From Herbaspirillum hiltneri N3 (GTDB lineage: Bacteria > Pseudomonadota > Gammaproteobacteria > Burkholderiales > Burkholderiaceae_D), in assembly GCF_001267925.1 (NCBI RefSeq), contig NZ_CP011409.1, forward strand, positions 4,526,001-4,590,000: DNA of 64,000 nucleotides, given 5' to 3'. This document shows, piece after piece, positions 39,727 through 53,833 of this stretch. The translations under genes and the position numbers were made by a program. The number at the start of each line of letters is the position of its first letter. The first letter of the stretch is position 1. The notes beneath the pieces are model-generated. The model searched no databases. It worked only from the letters and a program-made list of their open reading frames with translations, and had not been told where the DNA came from.

Positions 39727-40860
39727 TCACGAAGCCTTTGCCAGACTGGCAACAATCTGGCGCCAGGCCGTCGTCTCTTCCTTGTTGCGATCGCGGCGCG
39801 AGAAGAAGTTGACAACCTGCTCACCCTTGGCGTCATAGAACTCCACCGAAGTGATCACGCCGTCCTTGGCCGGACGCTTGACCACCCAGCCGCGATCGAT
39901 GCCGGCCTGGCGCAGATGCAGGTTGAAGTCCGGATCCAGCACGTTGTACCACTCATCGGTCTGCTTCACTTTCTTGATCGTGCCGCTGAAGATCTGCGTC
40001 ATGCCCGGGTTGCTCACGAACACCATGATCGGCTGTCCTTGCCTGGCGGCGCTGTCGAGCAGGGTCTGCACCGACTGCGCACTGATGCGGTAGGCGGCGT
40101 CCTTGCCGATCAGGTCCAGCGCCTGTTCACGCGTGATGCCTAGGTCCTTGAGCAGACGCGGGAATTCATGCACGTCGCTGAGCTCGCTCCAGGTGTCGCG
40201 TAATTCCTTGAGGTCGACTTCGCCGTTCGGCTTTTTGACGACCTTGACCGGCGCCTTGTCGACGCTCAGGTGGGCCACTTGCTCGGCCGCCTTGAAATCG
40301 GCGACCAGCTTGTCAAACGCCGCCACGCCGGCTTCGTTGTCGAGATACACCTTGTTGACCGCGTTGCCATGCACGTCGAAAAATTGCAGGCTGCGGCTGA
40401 TCTTGCCTTCGCGGCCGGGCTGCACCACGGCGAACGCCGAACGCCATTGGTCGGTGCCGAAGCGCAGGTCGATCGGACCGCCGGCGAATCCGGTACCCGG
40501 AATCACGCGGCCGTCTTGGTTGAGCTTTGCCTGGGTGACCGTACCGACACGTTCCAGTACGGCGCTGTCGTTGCGCGTGATGGCCTTGATCTGACCGAGC
40601 TCATGCAAGCGGTCGTACACCGCCTTGTAGGAAGCGCTGCCGTCGCGCAGGCGGGTCGCGCCCTTGCCGACGTTGGTCGCCACCAGTTCGGCTTCCGAGA
40701 CGTTGAGCTTCTGCGCGGCATCGCGCGGCTGCAGCCTGGGCTGCTCCACGCGCAACGCCGACCAGCGTTCGGCCAGGTTGTTGTCAGGCGTGGTCGAACA
40801 CGCTGCGATGCTGATGACGCCTGCAGCCAACAGCAACGCGCCCAGTTTGGTGTATTTCAT
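39727..40860 (-). CDS. hmuS: HmuS/HemS-like heme-binding protein with a lipoprotein signal
   Basis: This encodes a 377-residue protein of the HemS/HmuS/ChuS family, two tandem repeats that hold heme between them. Family stretches include RDAAQKLNVSEAELVATNVG, LGQIKAITRNDSAVLERVG, LSDVHEFPRLLKDLGITREQ (with the likely heme-ligand His) and VFVSNPGMTQIFSGTIKKVK. Unusually, the N-terminus is a lipoprotein signal: ALLLAAGVISIAACSTT, with lipobox IAAC, Cys21 and Ser at +2, which predicts outer-membrane anchoring. Family members are normally cytoplasmic. It follows the heme receptor gene by 42 bases. No HmuTUV-type ABC importer is adjacent. Confidence 0.85.
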   Translation of the reverse strand: MKYTKLGALLLAAGVISIAACSTTPDNNLAERWSALRVEQPRLQPRDAAQKLNVSEAELVATNVGKGATRLRDGSASYKAVYDRLHELGQIKAITRNDSAVLERVGTVTQAKLNQDGRVIPGTGFAGGPIDLRFGTDQWRSAFAVVQPGREGKISRSLQFFDVHGNAVNKVYLDNEAGVAAFDKLVADFKAAEQVAHLSVDKAPVKVVKKPNGEVDLKELRDTWSELSDVHEFPRLLKDLGITREQALDLIGKDAAYRISAQSVQTLLDSAARQGQPIMVFVSNPGMTQIFSGTIKKVKQTDEWYNVLDPDFNLHLRQAGIDRGWVVKRPAKDGVITSVEFYDAKGEQVVNFFSRRDRNKEETTAWRQIVASLAKAS

Positions 40861-40902
40861 TGAAGGCCTCTTTTCGGTTAAGTGGTTTCGGTTGACGGAT
40901 GA

Positions 40903-43155
40903 TCAGTATTCGAACTTCATGCTGACGTTGAAGCTGCGACCCGGCTCGGTGTACGCGTCCTTGTTGGTGGCGCTGTCGGCCAGCGACAGGCCGCGTATAT
41001 CGGTCCAGTTCCAGTACTTGCGATCGAACAGGTTGCGAATGCCGGCGTAGAGCACGGCGTTCTTGCTGAAGCGATAGCCTGAGCTCAGGTCCATGACGAA
41101 GAACGACGGCGAGACGAAGTTGGTCGGCGTCGCGATGTCTTCCTTCTTCTTGGACGCGTTGTAGATCACATCGCTTTGCACGAACCAGACCTGCGTCGGC
41201 TCGTAGCGCACGCCGGCAACCACCGACAGCGGCGCCACCGATTCCAGTCCGGTTTTCTTGCCGGTCCGGTCGGTTGTCGTGCCCTTGGTATAGGCGAAAC
41301 CGGTCTTCAGCGACAGGCCGCGTTCCATGCGCCAGTCGAGACGCCCTTCGAAGCCGTGGATTGATGCCTTGGCCGCGTTCACGTACTGGAAGATGGTCGG
41401 GTTGAGCACGGTGCCGGCGCCGGCGACGGACACCGAGTCGATGAAGTTGCGATACTCGCCGGCATAAGCGGCCGTGCTGTAGCTGAACAGGCCGGCCGAT
41501 GTCGGCAGCTTGCCGCGGAAGCCGATCTCATAGGAATTGCTGGTCTCCGGCTTGAGATTCGGGTTGGCGATTTGCGAGTACCCTTGCGACGCATTGTTGA
41601 AGTAGGAATTGACCTCGTGCGGCGACGGCGAACGGAAGCCGCGTGCGTACTGGATGTAGGGTGCAAACGCCGGTGCGACTTCGTAGATGAAAGCGAGGCG
41701 CGGCGAGAATGCGCTGTCCTTGCTGGTCGACGCCGGCTGGCGGTTTGCGATGGCTTGCGCATCGTACTTGGCGCTGGCCTCCGGCTTGATCTTGTAGGAA
41801 TCGTAACGCAGGCCCGGCACGATACTCAGCGCGCCGATGCGCATGTCGTCCTGCAGATAGGCGCCGAATACGCTGTACTCGGTTTTCGGGAAGTACTCGC
41901 AGTATTGCGTGCCGGTGCAGGTGGTCCAGCCGGTGCCCGACGCCGCCATCTGCAACTTCGCCACGCTGAGGTCGACGCCGTAGGTCAGCTTGTGCTTGAT
42001 GATACCGGTGTTGAAGCCGCTTTCGGCCAGCACGCCGCCGCCGAAAATGTCGTCCTGATAGCTGATGTCACGGAAACGCGGACGGGTCGGCGCAGCGCCG
42101 TTTTCAAAGGAGTACTGGCTGGTCTTCGAATCGCGGTAGTAGAGATTGGCGCGCAGCTTCTGGAACACCGGATTGTCCGTGTCGTCATGCTCGTATTGCA
42201 GCTGCAGCTTGTTGCTCTTGACGTCGCTGGCGCTTTGATAGCCCGTGATCGTCGGCGCCGCCACGGCGGAGAGGCTGTCGCCGCGCAACTTGTTTTCCAC
42301 CGTTTCGAAACTCAGCTTGAAGACGTTGCGTGGATCGATCTTGAACACCAGCTTGCCCAGCGCCGAGCGATTGTTGTAGGTCAGCGGATCGGCTTTGGTG
42401 CGCGCCGCGCCGGTGCCGCCGACGCTGCCATTGGTTTCGGTCTCGTTGCCATGGCGCGCATTCAGCACCAGCATGCCTTGCACGTGATCATTGCCGAAGG
42501 CCATGGTGCCGGTCGCACCATAGCTGCTGTCGCTGGAATCGTAGGAAGGACGCAGCGCAAAGTAGCTGCTCTTGCCAAATACGTTCAGCAGATCTTGCGG
42601 ATCCTTGGTGACGAAGTTGACCACGCCTGTCAGGCCGTCACTTCCGTACATCGATGACGCCGGACCGCGCAGGATTTCGATGCGCTGGTACAGATCGGTG
42701 TCGGTGTAGGCGCCACGGCCGGCGCTCAACGTGCCCTGGCTGAACGCGCGCGGCAAGGCCACGCCGTCTTCCAGCAACATGACGCGATTGCCTTCCAAGC
42801 CGCGAATGTTGATGCCTTCGTTGCCGCCGCGCCCCATGGTGGCTGACGCGCCGGTCACGCCGCCGACGCGATAGACCGAGCGGCGCACTTCCACACCTGG
42901 CTCATAGCGCAGGGCATCCTTGATGTCCTTGGCGTTTTGCTGTTCGAGTTCTTCGGCGGTGATCACCGAGACGGTGGCGGCAACCCGGTTCAGGTCGCTG
43001 TCGACGCCGCGCGTGGCGGTGACGGTGATTTCATCGAGCGGGCGATTCAGCGCCGCCAGTTGCTGCGTAGTTTGCTGCGCAGTCGCAGGTGTCATTGCCC
43101 ATTGTTGCAGCACGACGGCCGTCGCAAGGACGAGTTTTTTCTTGCATAGCTTCAT
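40903..43155 (-). CDS. hmuR: TonB-dependent heme/hemoglobin receptor
   Basis: This encodes a 750-residue outer-membrane receptor of the TonB-dependent hemoglobin/transferrin family. A signal peptide precedes a TonB-box-like segment (LDEITVTATRG), the plug (KDIKDALRYEPGVEVRRSVY, RIEILRGPASSMYGSDGLTG) and the 22-strand barrel. The heme-receptor motifs are present as FRSPSPHEV (a variant of FRAP) and ANPNLKPE (NPNL). I chose the ATG at 43153-43155, spaced 9 bases after AGGGGA, over the ATG three codons upstream. A Fur-box promoter lies about 200 bases upstream. The HmuS-like lipoprotein gene follows in the same operon. Confidence 0.9.
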   Translation of the reverse strand: MKLCKKKLVLATAVVLQQWAMTPATAQQTTQQLAALNRPLDEITVTATRGVDSDLNRVAATVSVITAEELEQQNAKDIKDALRYEPGVEVRRSVYRVGGVTGASATMGRGGNEGINIRGLEGNRVMLLEDGVALPRAFSQGTLSAGRGAYTDTDLYQRIEILRGPASSMYGSDGLTGVVNFVTKDPQDLLNVFGKSSYFALRPSYDSSDSSYGATGTMAFGNDHVQGMLVLNARHGNETETNGSVGGTGAARTKADPLTYNNRSALGKLVFKIDPRNVFKLSFETVENKLRGDSLSAVAAPTITGYQSASDVKSNKLQLQYEHDDTDNPVFQKLRANLYYRDSKTSQYSFENGAAPTRPRFRDISYQDDIFGGGVLAESGFNTGIIKHKLTYGVDLSVAKLQMAASGTGWTTCTGTQYCEYFPKTEYSVFGAYLQDDMRIGALSIVPGLRYDSYKIKPEASAKYDAQAIANRQPASTSKDSAFSPRLAFIYEVAPAFAPYIQYARGFRSPSPHEVNSYFNNASQGYSQIANPNLKPETSNSYEIGFRGKLPTSAGLFSYSTAAYAGEYRNFIDSVSVAGAGTVLNPTIFQYVNAAKASIHGFEGRLDWRMERGLSLKTGFAYTKGTTTDRTGKKTGLESVAPLSVVAGVRYEPTQVWFVQSDVIYNASKKKEDIATPTNFVSPSFFVMDLSSGYRFSKNAVLYAGIRNLFDRKYWNWTDIRGLSLADSATNKDAYTEPGRSFNVSMKFEY

Positions 43156-43355
43156 GGTAACCATTCCCCTGAGTGAGTTCGGTTACTGGCATGCTGCTAG
43201 CTGGCTACCTGGATGTGAATACGAGAGTTTTGCCTGCCTCGCGGCTGCGCTGCGACATGCTGGTCGCGCGGAGTCATTTTGTTTTATTGCGCGGCGTCTG
43301 TTCCGATGAAACCGGATGGCGTTGTCGCCGAGCGTTCCCGAGGCTGATTATTTTT

Positions 43356-43374
43356 AATAAGAATAATTCTTATT
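43356..43374. promoter_or_regulatory. Fur box
   Basis: A 19-bp near-perfect palindrome (AATAAGAATAATTCTTATT) matches the Fur consensus GATAATGATAATCATTATC at 13 of 19 positions. It covers the expected transcription start just after the -10 element of the receptor promoter, so iron-loaded Fur would block transcription. Confidence 0.85.
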
Positions 43375-43379
43375 CAGGA

Positions 43380-43408
43380 ATTGTAGGACAAAACTTCAAT
43401 CCGCTCAA
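43380..43408 (-). promoter_or_regulatory. Sigma-70 promoter of the heme receptor operon
   Basis: On the minus strand a -35 element TTGAGC (43403-43408) and a -10 element TACAAT (43380-43385) are separated by exactly 17 bases. The Fur box starts 5 bases downstream. The rest of the 43,156-43,564 gap is a gene-free leader of about 200 bases and the rpoC terminator. Confidence 0.7.
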
Positions 43409-43479
43409 GATGATTCGTCAACATTTACGTTTCACTATCCGGCGGCGACACGAAGCCTGCTGCAATGCGTCCGCCCATG

Positions 43480-43513
43480 AAAAAACGGCGCCGGAATTTC
43501 TTCCGACGCCGTT
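43480..43513 (-). terminator. Terminator of the rpoBC operon
   Basis: A stem of 7 + 5 bp with one mismatch (43484-43496 with 43501-43513) is followed on the minus strand by a run of six T's (A-run 43480-43485). It lies 50 bases after the rpoC stop codon, so the heme receptor genes need their own promoter. Confidence 0.88.
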
Positions 43514-43564
43514 CTTCCTTGCAGTACATCGGCCCCTCAAGGCAGATGTACTGCGATTACATCA

Positions 43565-47803
<4,239 letters not shown>

Positions 47804-48055
47804 GTATCACTCCAGGTTGGCGTGAGAACGCTAGGTAATGCTATGTATATCGAGACGGCCGCACCACAATCTGCGCACACCCTGTTCGCACCTGCGGGAG
47901 AGCCGTGGCTTGCGCCGGGTTCCGCATGTACCGGGACAGACTTGGTCGTCCTTGACTGCTTACAATTGCTTGTAGCTGCTTGCTGAACTGCTTTGTTGCT
48001 TTACTTTACTGCGTCGCCGCCGTTCCTGCCGGCGGCAGGATCAGACGATAAAACA

Positions 48056-48082
48056 GGGCAAGACGGCCGCGCCGCCTTGCCC
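48056..48082. other. GC-rich stem-loop between rpoB and rpoC
   Basis: GGGCAAG at 48056-48062 pairs with CTTGCCC at 48076-48082 around a GC-rich inner stem, just after the rpoB stop codon. On the minus strand it is followed by TGTTTTA rather than a clean T-run, so it may be an RNA-processing or partial attenuation structure. The remaining part of the 288-base gap shows nothing else. Confidence 0.55.
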
Positions 48083-48091
48083 CCGGGAACA

Positions 48092-51000
48092 TCAGTCGCG
48101 TTCGAGATCGATGTCGATACCGAGCGAACGGATTTCCTTGACCAGCACGTTGAAGGACTCCGGCATGCCGGCGTCGATCACGTGGTCGCCCTTGACCAGG
48201 TTTTCATAAACCTTGGTACGGCCGTTCACGTCATCGGACTTCACGGTCAGCATTTCCTGCAGCACATACGATGCGCCGTAGGCTTCCAGTGCCCAGACTT
48301 CCATTTCACCGAAGCGTTGGCCGCCGAACTGCGCCTTACCGCCCAGAGGCTGCTGAGTCACCAGCGAGTAAGGACCGGTCGAACGTGCGTGCATCTTGTC
48401 GTCAACCAGATGATGCAGCTTCAGGTAATGCATGTAGCCAACCGTCACGGTGCGCTCGAAAGCTTCGCCGGTACGGCCGTCATACATGGTGACCTGATTC
48501 TTCGACGGCGTCATGCCCAGTTGCTTGGCGATGTGATCCGGGTATGCCAGATCCAGCATGCGACGGGTTTCGTCTTCGTGCGCGCCGTCAAACACCGGCG
48601 TGGCGAACGGAACGCCCTTCTTCAGGTTGGCTGCCAGTTCCAGAATCTCCTGATCGCTGAACTCGTCGAGCGCTTCCTTCTTGCCCGATTCGTTGTAGAT
48701 CGTGGTCAGGAACTTGCGCAGTTCAGCGATCTTCACTTGTGCAGTCAGCATTTCGCCGATGCGCAGGCCCAGACCCTTGGCTGCCCAGCCCAGATGGACT
48801 TCGAGAACCTGACCGACGTTCATGCGCGATGGCACGCCCAGCGGGTTCAGCACGATGTCGGCTGGTGTACCGTCGGCCATGTGCGGCATGTCTTCGATCG
48901 GCAGGATGCGCGAAACCACACCCTTGTTGCCGTGACGACCCGCCATCTTGTCGCCTGGTTGCAGGCGGCGCTTCACGGCCAAGTAAACCTTGACCATCTT
49001 CTGCACGCCTGGCGGCAGTTCGTCACCTTGTGTCAGCTTCTTGCGCTTTTCTTCAAACGCCAGATCGAACTGGTGACGCTTTTCGGCGATCGATTCCTTG
49101 ATCGCTTCCAATGCTGTCGCCATGTCGTCATCCGCCGGGCGGATGTCGAACCAGTGGTACTTGTCCAGATCGTCCAGGTACGCCTTGTCCAGCTTGGTGC
49201 CCTTGACCAGTTTCTTCGGACCGCCGTTGGCGACCTTGCCGATCAGCATCTTTTCCAGACGCTGGAAGGCATCGCCTTCAACGATACGCAGCTGGTCGTT
49301 CAGGTCCAGGCGATAGCGCTTCAGTTCATCGTCGATGATCTGTTGTGCGCGCTTGTCGCGCTGGATGCCTTCGCGGGTGAACACTTGCACGTCGATGACG
49401 GTGCCGACCATGCCCGAAGGCACGCGCAGCGAGGTGTCCTTCACATCGGATGCCTTTTCGCCGAAGATCGCGCGCAGCAGCTTCTCTTCCGGTGTCAGCT
49501 GGGTTTCGCCCTTTGGCGTCACTTTACCGACCAGCGTATCGCCGGCTTCGACTTCAGCACCGATGTAGGTGATGCCGGATTCGTCCAGACGCGCCAGCTG
49601 GTTTTCCGCCAGGTTCGAAATATCGCGGGTGATTTCTTCCGCGCCGAGCTTGGTGTCGCGAGCGACAACCGACAGCTCTTCGATGTGAATCGAGGTGTAG
49701 CGGTCATCAGCCACAACTTTTTCGGAGATCAGAATCGAATCTTCGAAGTTGTAGCCGTTCCATGGCATAAACGCCACCAGCATGTTCTGACCCAGAGCCA
49801 GTTCGCCCAGGTCGGTCGATGCGCCGTCGGCGATCACGTCATGCTTGGCGACACGGTCGCCAACCTTGACGATCGGACGCTGGTTGATGTTGGTGTTCTG
49901 GTTCGAACGTGTGTACTTGATCAGGTTGTAGATGTCGACGCCGACTTCGCCAGCCTGCGCTTCTTCATCGTTCACACGAATCACCACACGGCCTGCATCG
50001 ACGTAATCGACGATACCGCCACGCAACGCTTGCACGGTGGTGCCGGAGTCGACTGCAACGGTGCGCTCGATGCCGGTGCCGACCAGCGGCTTTTCCGGAC
50101 GCAAGCAAGGAACCGCCTGACGTTGCATGTTGGCGCCCATCAATGCGCGGTTCGCATCATCGTGTTCGAGGAACGGAATCAGCGACGCCGCCACCGACAC
50201 GACCTGGCCTGGGGCCACGTCCATGTACTGCACGCGTTCCGGCGAGACCAGAATGGTTTCGCCGGCTTCACGCGCCGAAACCAGTTCATCGGACAGCTTC
50301 AGCGAAGCGTCGATGGTCGCATTCGCCTGGGCGATGATGTAGCGGCCTTCTTCGATTGCCGACAGATAGTCGATCTGGTTGGTGACCTTGCTGCCCTCAA
50401 CCTTGCGGTATGGGGTTTCCAGGAAGCCGTATTCGTTCAGGCGGGCATACAGCGCCAGCGAGTTGATCAGGCCGATGTTCGGGCCTTCAGGCGTTTCGAT
50501 CGGGCACACGCGGCCGTAGTGGGTCGGGTGCACGTCGCGGACTTCAAAGCCGGCACGTTCGCGGGTCAGACCGCCAGGTCCCAGGGCGGAAACACGGCGT
50601 TTGTGCGTGATTTCCGACAGCGGGTTGGTTTGATCCATAAACTGCGACAACTGCGACGAACCGAAGAATTCGCGGATCGCTGCCGAGATCGGCTTCGAGT
50701 TGATCAGGTCATGCGGCATCAGGTTGTCCGCTTCGGCCTGGCCGAGACGTTCCTTGACGGCGCGCTCAACGCGGACCAGACCGGCGCGGAATTGATTCTC
50801 CGCCAGTTCGCCGACGCAACGGACGCGACGGTTACCCAAGTGATCGATGTCATCGACTTCGCCGCGGCCATTGCGCAGTTCAACCAGAATCTTGATCACG
50901 GCCAGGATGTCTTCGTTCGACAAGGTCATCGCGCCGGTCAGTTCATCACGGCCGATACGGCGGTTGAACTTCATGCGGCCGACGGCCGACAGGTCGTAAC

Positions 51001-52198
51001 GGTCTTCGCTGTAGAACAGGCCGTTGAACAGGGCTTCCACCGAGTCTTCGGTCGGCGGTTCGCCAGGACGCATCATGCGATAGATCGCCACGCGCGCAGC
51101 GGTCTGATCCGCTGTGTCGTCGGTACGCAGGGTTTGCGAGATGTAGCCGCCCTGATCCAGGTCGTTGGTGTACAGCGTCTGGACTGCATCGATGTTGGCT
51201 TCGCGCAGGCGGGCCAGCAATTCTTCAGTCAGTTCGTCGTTGGCCGAAGCGATGACTTCGCCGGTGTCGCCGTCGACGATGTTCTTCGCCAGGACGCGAC
51301 CCAGCAGGTAGTCTTCCGGCACGGAGATCTGCTTGATGCCTGCAGCTTCGATGTCGCGCACGTGCTTGGCGTTGATGCGCTTGTCCTTCGCGACCAGCGG
51401 CTTGCCGGCCTTGTCGAGGATGTCGAAACGCGCTACTTCGCCGCGCAGGCGCTCGGACACGAATTCCATCTCGGCGCCTTCAGCGCGCAGGGTGAAATTG
51501 TCGAACACGAAGAAGTTCGCCAGGATCTGCTCGGACGTCATGCCGATGGCCTTGAGCAGGATCGTTACCGGCATCTTGCGACGACGGTCGACGCGGAAGA
51601 ACAGGATGTCCTTCGGATCGAATTCGAAGTCGAGCCACGAACCGCGGTAAGGAATGATGCGTGCGGAGAACAACAGCTTGCCGGACGAATGCGTCTTGCC
51701 GCGGTCATGTTCGAAGAACACGCCCGGCGAACGGTGCAGCTGCGACACGATGACGCGTTCGGTGCCGTTGATGACGAACGAACCGGTGGTCGTCATGAGC
51801 GGCAATTCGCCCATGTAGACTTCCTGTTCCTTCATTTCCTTGATGACCGGCTTGGTCGGCGATTCCTTGTCCAGGATCACCAGACGCACTTTGGCACGCA
51901 GCGGCGACGCGAAGGTCAGGCCACGTTGTTGGCATTCCTTGACGTCGAACGGCGGCGCGCCCAACACATAGGACAGAAACTCGAGACGCGCAAAACCATT
52001 GTGCGAAACGATAGGGAAAATCGATGTAAAGGCCGATTGCAGACCTTCGTTCTTGCGTTGGGACGTTGTTTTGTCCGTCTGCAAGAATGTCTGGTATGAC
52101 TCGATCTGAGTCGCTAGCAGGAACGGAACGTTGTGGACGTTAGCGCGTTTCGCAAAGGATTTACGAATACGCTTCTTCTCAGTAAATGAGTAGTGCAT
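48092..52198 (-). CDS. rpoB: DNA-directed RNA polymerase subunit beta
   Basis: This encodes the 1368-residue beta subunit. I chose the ATG at 52196-52198 ([15 protein letters not shown]), spaced 5 bases after GGAG, rather than the in-frame GTG two codons upstream. The rifampicin pocket ([20 protein letters not shown], then [11 protein letters not shown]) has the wild-type residues at the usual resistance positions. The C-terminal part contains the conserved [15 protein letters not shown] and [20 protein letters not shown]. Confidence 0.98.
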   Translation of the reverse strand: MHYSFTEKKRIRKSFAKRANVHNVPFLLATQIESYQTFLQTDKTTSQRKNEGLQSAFTSIFPIVSHNGFARLEFLSYVLGAPPFDVKECQQRGLTFASPLRAKVRLVILDKESPTKPVIKEMKEQEVYMGELPLMTTTGSFVINGTERVIVSQLHRSPGVFFEHDRGKTHSSGKLLFSARIIPYRGSWLDFEFDPKDILFFRVDRRRKMPVTILLKAIGMTSEQILANFFVFDNFTLRAEGAEMEFVSERLRGEVARFDILDKAGKPLVAKDKRINAKHVRDIEAAGIKQISVPEDYLLGRVLAKNIVDGDTGEVIASANDELTEELLARLREANIDAVQTLYTNDLDQGGYISQTLRTDDTADQTAARVAIYRMMRPGEPPTEDSVEALFNGLFYSEDRYDLSAVGRMKFNRRIGRDELTGAMTLSNEDILAVIKILVELRNGRGEVDDIDHLGNRRVRCVGELAENQFRAGLVRVERAVKERLGQAEADNLMPHDLINSKPISAAIREFFGSSQLSQFMDQTNPLSEITHKRRVSALGPGGLTRERAGFEVRDVHPTHYGRVCPIETPEGPNIGLINSLALYARLNEYGFLETPYRKVEGSKVTNQIDYLSAIEEGRYIIAQANATIDASLKLSDELVSAREAGETILVSPERVQYMDVAPGQVVSVAASLIPFLEHDDANRALMGANMQRQAVPCLRPEKPLVGTGIERTVAVDSGTTVQALRGGIVDYVDAGRVVIRVNDEEAQAGEVGVDIYNLIKYTRSNQNTNINQRPIVKVGDRVAKHDVIADGASTDLGELALGQNMLVAFMPWNGYNFEDSILISEKVVADDRYTSIHIEELSVVARDTKLGAEEITRDISNLAENQLARLDESGITYIGAEVEAGDTLVGKVTPKGETQLTPEEKLLRAIFGEKASDVKDTSLRVPSGMVGTVIDVQVFTREGIQRDKRAQQIIDDELKRYRLDLNDQLRIVEGDAFQRLEKMLIGKVANGGPKKLVKGTKLDKAYLDDLDKYHWFDIRPADDDMATALEAIKESIAEKRHQFDLAFEEKRKKLTQGDELPPGVQKMVKVYLAVKRRLQPGDKMAGRHGNKGVVSRILPIEDMPHMADGTPADIVLNPLGVPSRMNVGQVLEVHLGWAAKGLGLRIGEMLTAQVKIAELRKFLTTIYNESGKKEALDEFSDQEILELAANLKKGVPFATPVFDGAHEDETRRMLDLAYPDHIAKQLGMTPSKNQVTMYDGRTGEAFERTVTVGYMHYLKLHHLVDDKMHARSTGPYSLVTQQPLGGKAQFGGQRFGEMEVWALEAYGASYVLQEMLTVKSDDVNGRTKVYENLVKGDHVIDAGMPESFNVLVKEIRSLGIDIDLERD

Positions 52199-52533
52199 GG
52201 ACACTCCGTGAGTGACAGGAAGGATAGAGAGTTCAGGACTCGCCCGGATTGCTTGTCGCCTTGTTGCTGCAATCCGTTAGCAGCGAAACCTCAAGTCTCA
52301 GCCCTTCAGTCTTGGTTGGCGCCTTCTCTTGCTTCGCCGGCGAAGCTGGCAAGAAACTGCTGACCATTAACGAACTTGAATTCGACGCAAATTCGAATCG
52401 GACTCAAATTCACATACAAAATTACGAAACGACAAAGGAGCCAAAGCCGAATCCTTCTTTCAAAGGATTCTGCACTTTGACTCCGGTGGAACGATGCGCC
52501 GGCGAACCGGCGATATTCCAGCTCAAGTAAAAA
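52199..52533 (-). promoter_or_regulatory. rplL-rpoB leader with three hairpins
   Basis: This 335-base gap has no gene. Reading the minus strand after rplL there is first a perfect 6-bp stem with a UUCG loop (52497-52502 with 52507-52512), then AATCCTT/AAGGATT (52050-range offset: 52450-52456 with 52463-52469), and then the palindrome GCTTCGCCGGCGAAGC (52331-52346). None ends in a T-run. The position matches the attenuator and RNase III processing region known between rplL and rpoB in enterobacteria, so a similar role is inferred. Confidence 0.5.
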
Positions 52534-52911
52534 TTACTTGAGTTCAGCTTTCGCGCCAGCTTCTTCCAGCTTCTTCTTGGCTGCTTCGGCGTCTGCCTTG
52601 GCGATGCCTTCTTTAACTGGCTTCGGTGCGCCGTCAACCAGATCCTTGGCTTCTTTCAAGCCCAGACCGGTGATTTCGCGAACTGCCTTAATGACGCCAA
52701 CCTTGTTCGCGCCGACTTCGGCCAGAACAACGGTGAACTCTGTTTGCTCTTCAGCAGCAGCGGCGCCAGCGCCACCACCGGCAGGACCGGCAACAGCCAT
52801 TGCTGCTGCGGAAACGCCGAACTTCTCTTCGAATGCCTTCACCAGGTCATTCAATTCCAACACGGTCAAGGCGCCTACGGCTTCCAAGATATCGTCTTTG
52901 CTAATTGCCAT
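52534..52911 (-). CDS. rplL: 50S ribosomal protein L7/L12
   Basis: This encodes a 125-residue L7/L12 stalk protein that recruits translation factors. The N-terminal dimerisation part ([20 protein letters not shown]), the Ala/Gly-rich hinge ([13 protein letters not shown]) and the C-terminal factor-binding domain ([20 protein letters not shown]) are all present. The ribosome binding site AGGAG is clear. The TAA stop sits in a short palindrome (CTCAAGTAA...TTACTTGAG). It follows rplJ by 99 bases in the usual order. Confidence 0.97.
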   Translation of the reverse strand: MAISKDDILEAVGALTVLELNDLVKAFEEKFGVSAAAMAVAGPAGGGAGAAAAEEQTEFTVVLAEVGANKVGVIKAVREITGLGLKEAKDLVDGAPKPVKEGIAKADAEAAKKKLEEAGAKAELK

Positions 52912-53010
52912 TTGAAACTCCTAATTTATTTCGGTAATAACATCTAATCGGTACTGACGCAGAGGTCAAAGCGCTCATGAACAACCGCCACATTGCTGCG
53001 GCCGGCGTTC

Positions 53011-53508
53011 TTAAGCTGCTTCGGCTTCTTTCTTGGCTGCCAGAGCAGCCAGACCACGCGCAAAACCAGCGACCGGAACCTGCATCATGCCCAGCAATTG
53101 GGCCAGCAGAACTTCGCGGGACGGGATATTTGCCAATGCAGTCACAGCAGCCTTATCCAGCGGCTTGCCTGCATAGTTACCTGCCTTGACAACCAGCTTG
53201 TCGTTGGTCTTAGCAAAGTCGGAGATGACTTTAGCTGCAGCAACGGCATCTTCCGAGATCGAATAGATCAGCGGGCCGGTCATTTCAGAAGCGAGGTCAG
53301 CAAACGCGGAACCTTCAACGGCACGACGCGCGAGTGTGTTTTTCAACACGCGCAGGTACACGCCTTGGTCACGCGCTTTGGCGCGCAGTTGCGTCAAGTG
53401 ACCAACCTGGATGCCACGGTATTCGGCCACGACGATAGTCTGCGCAGCTGCTACTTTTGCGGCGACTTCGGCGACAACGGCCTTTTTGTCATTCAGATTG
53501 AGACTCAA
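53011..53508 (-). CDS. rplJ: 50S ribosomal protein L10
   Basis: This encodes a 165-residue L10 that anchors the L7/L12 stalk to 23S rRNA. The sequence begins [20 protein letters not shown] and includes [20 protein letters not shown] and [21 protein letters not shown] chose the TTG at 53506-53508 as start: GGAGG lies 7 bases before it and the protein begins as L10 should. The upstream in-frame ATG at 53541 would add 11 non-conserved residues and has no such site. Confidence 0.95.
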   Translation of the reverse strand: MSLNLNDKKAVVAEVAAKVAAAQTIVVAEYRGIQVGHLTQLRAKARDQGVYLRVLKNTLARRAVEGSAFADLASEMTGPLIYSISEDAVAAAKVISDFAKTNDKLVVKAGNYAGKPLDKAAVTALANIPSREVLLAQLLGMMQVPVAGFARGLAALAAKKEAEAA

Positions 53509-53833
53509 GATCAACCTCCAAAAATGATGCTTGGCGACCACACAGGCGAAAAACCTGCTTGCCTTACATCGGTTCGAACACGGCGTCCGACGTTAGGAGT
53601 TCATTGCAACGTTTCGTGAACCGTGAAACGCTGTGTGAGACTGCAAAACTTGTTCGGGGTCACCATCTGCGCTGGGTAATCGGAAACGGGAGCTTCCGAC
53701 GTTTTAACTTTGTGCCTGCCTGCTGCACGCCGCCCAACGGTCTTTGATTGCCTGAAGCACTTCACAATTGCAAAATGCTCCAGCCCAAAGATGCGCCCCG
53801 TCTCCGCAAGGAAACGAGGACTTGATTCTTTAC
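53509..53833 (-). promoter_or_regulatory. rplJ leader (probable L10 autoregulatory RNA)
   Basis: About 325 bases separate rplA from rplJ. In many bacteria this leader folds into an L10(L7/L12)4-binding RNA that represses rplJL translation. The stretch has several short complementary words, including CAGG/CCTG around TTTTTCG (53,546-53,560 region) near the 3' end, but I could not verify the full fold. There is no gene here. Confidence 0.45.

Noticed and set aside
50600-50680. Possible rifampicin-resistance changes in rpoB
   Set aside because: The pocket reads [20 protein letters not shown] then RRVSALG, with the wild-type Asp, His and Ser residues.
47993-52099. A 1368-codon open frame on the plus strand opposite rpoB
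   Set aside because: It is a mirror of rpoB codon usage (high GC third positions). The protein has no family character, and no ribosome binding site or domain is visible.
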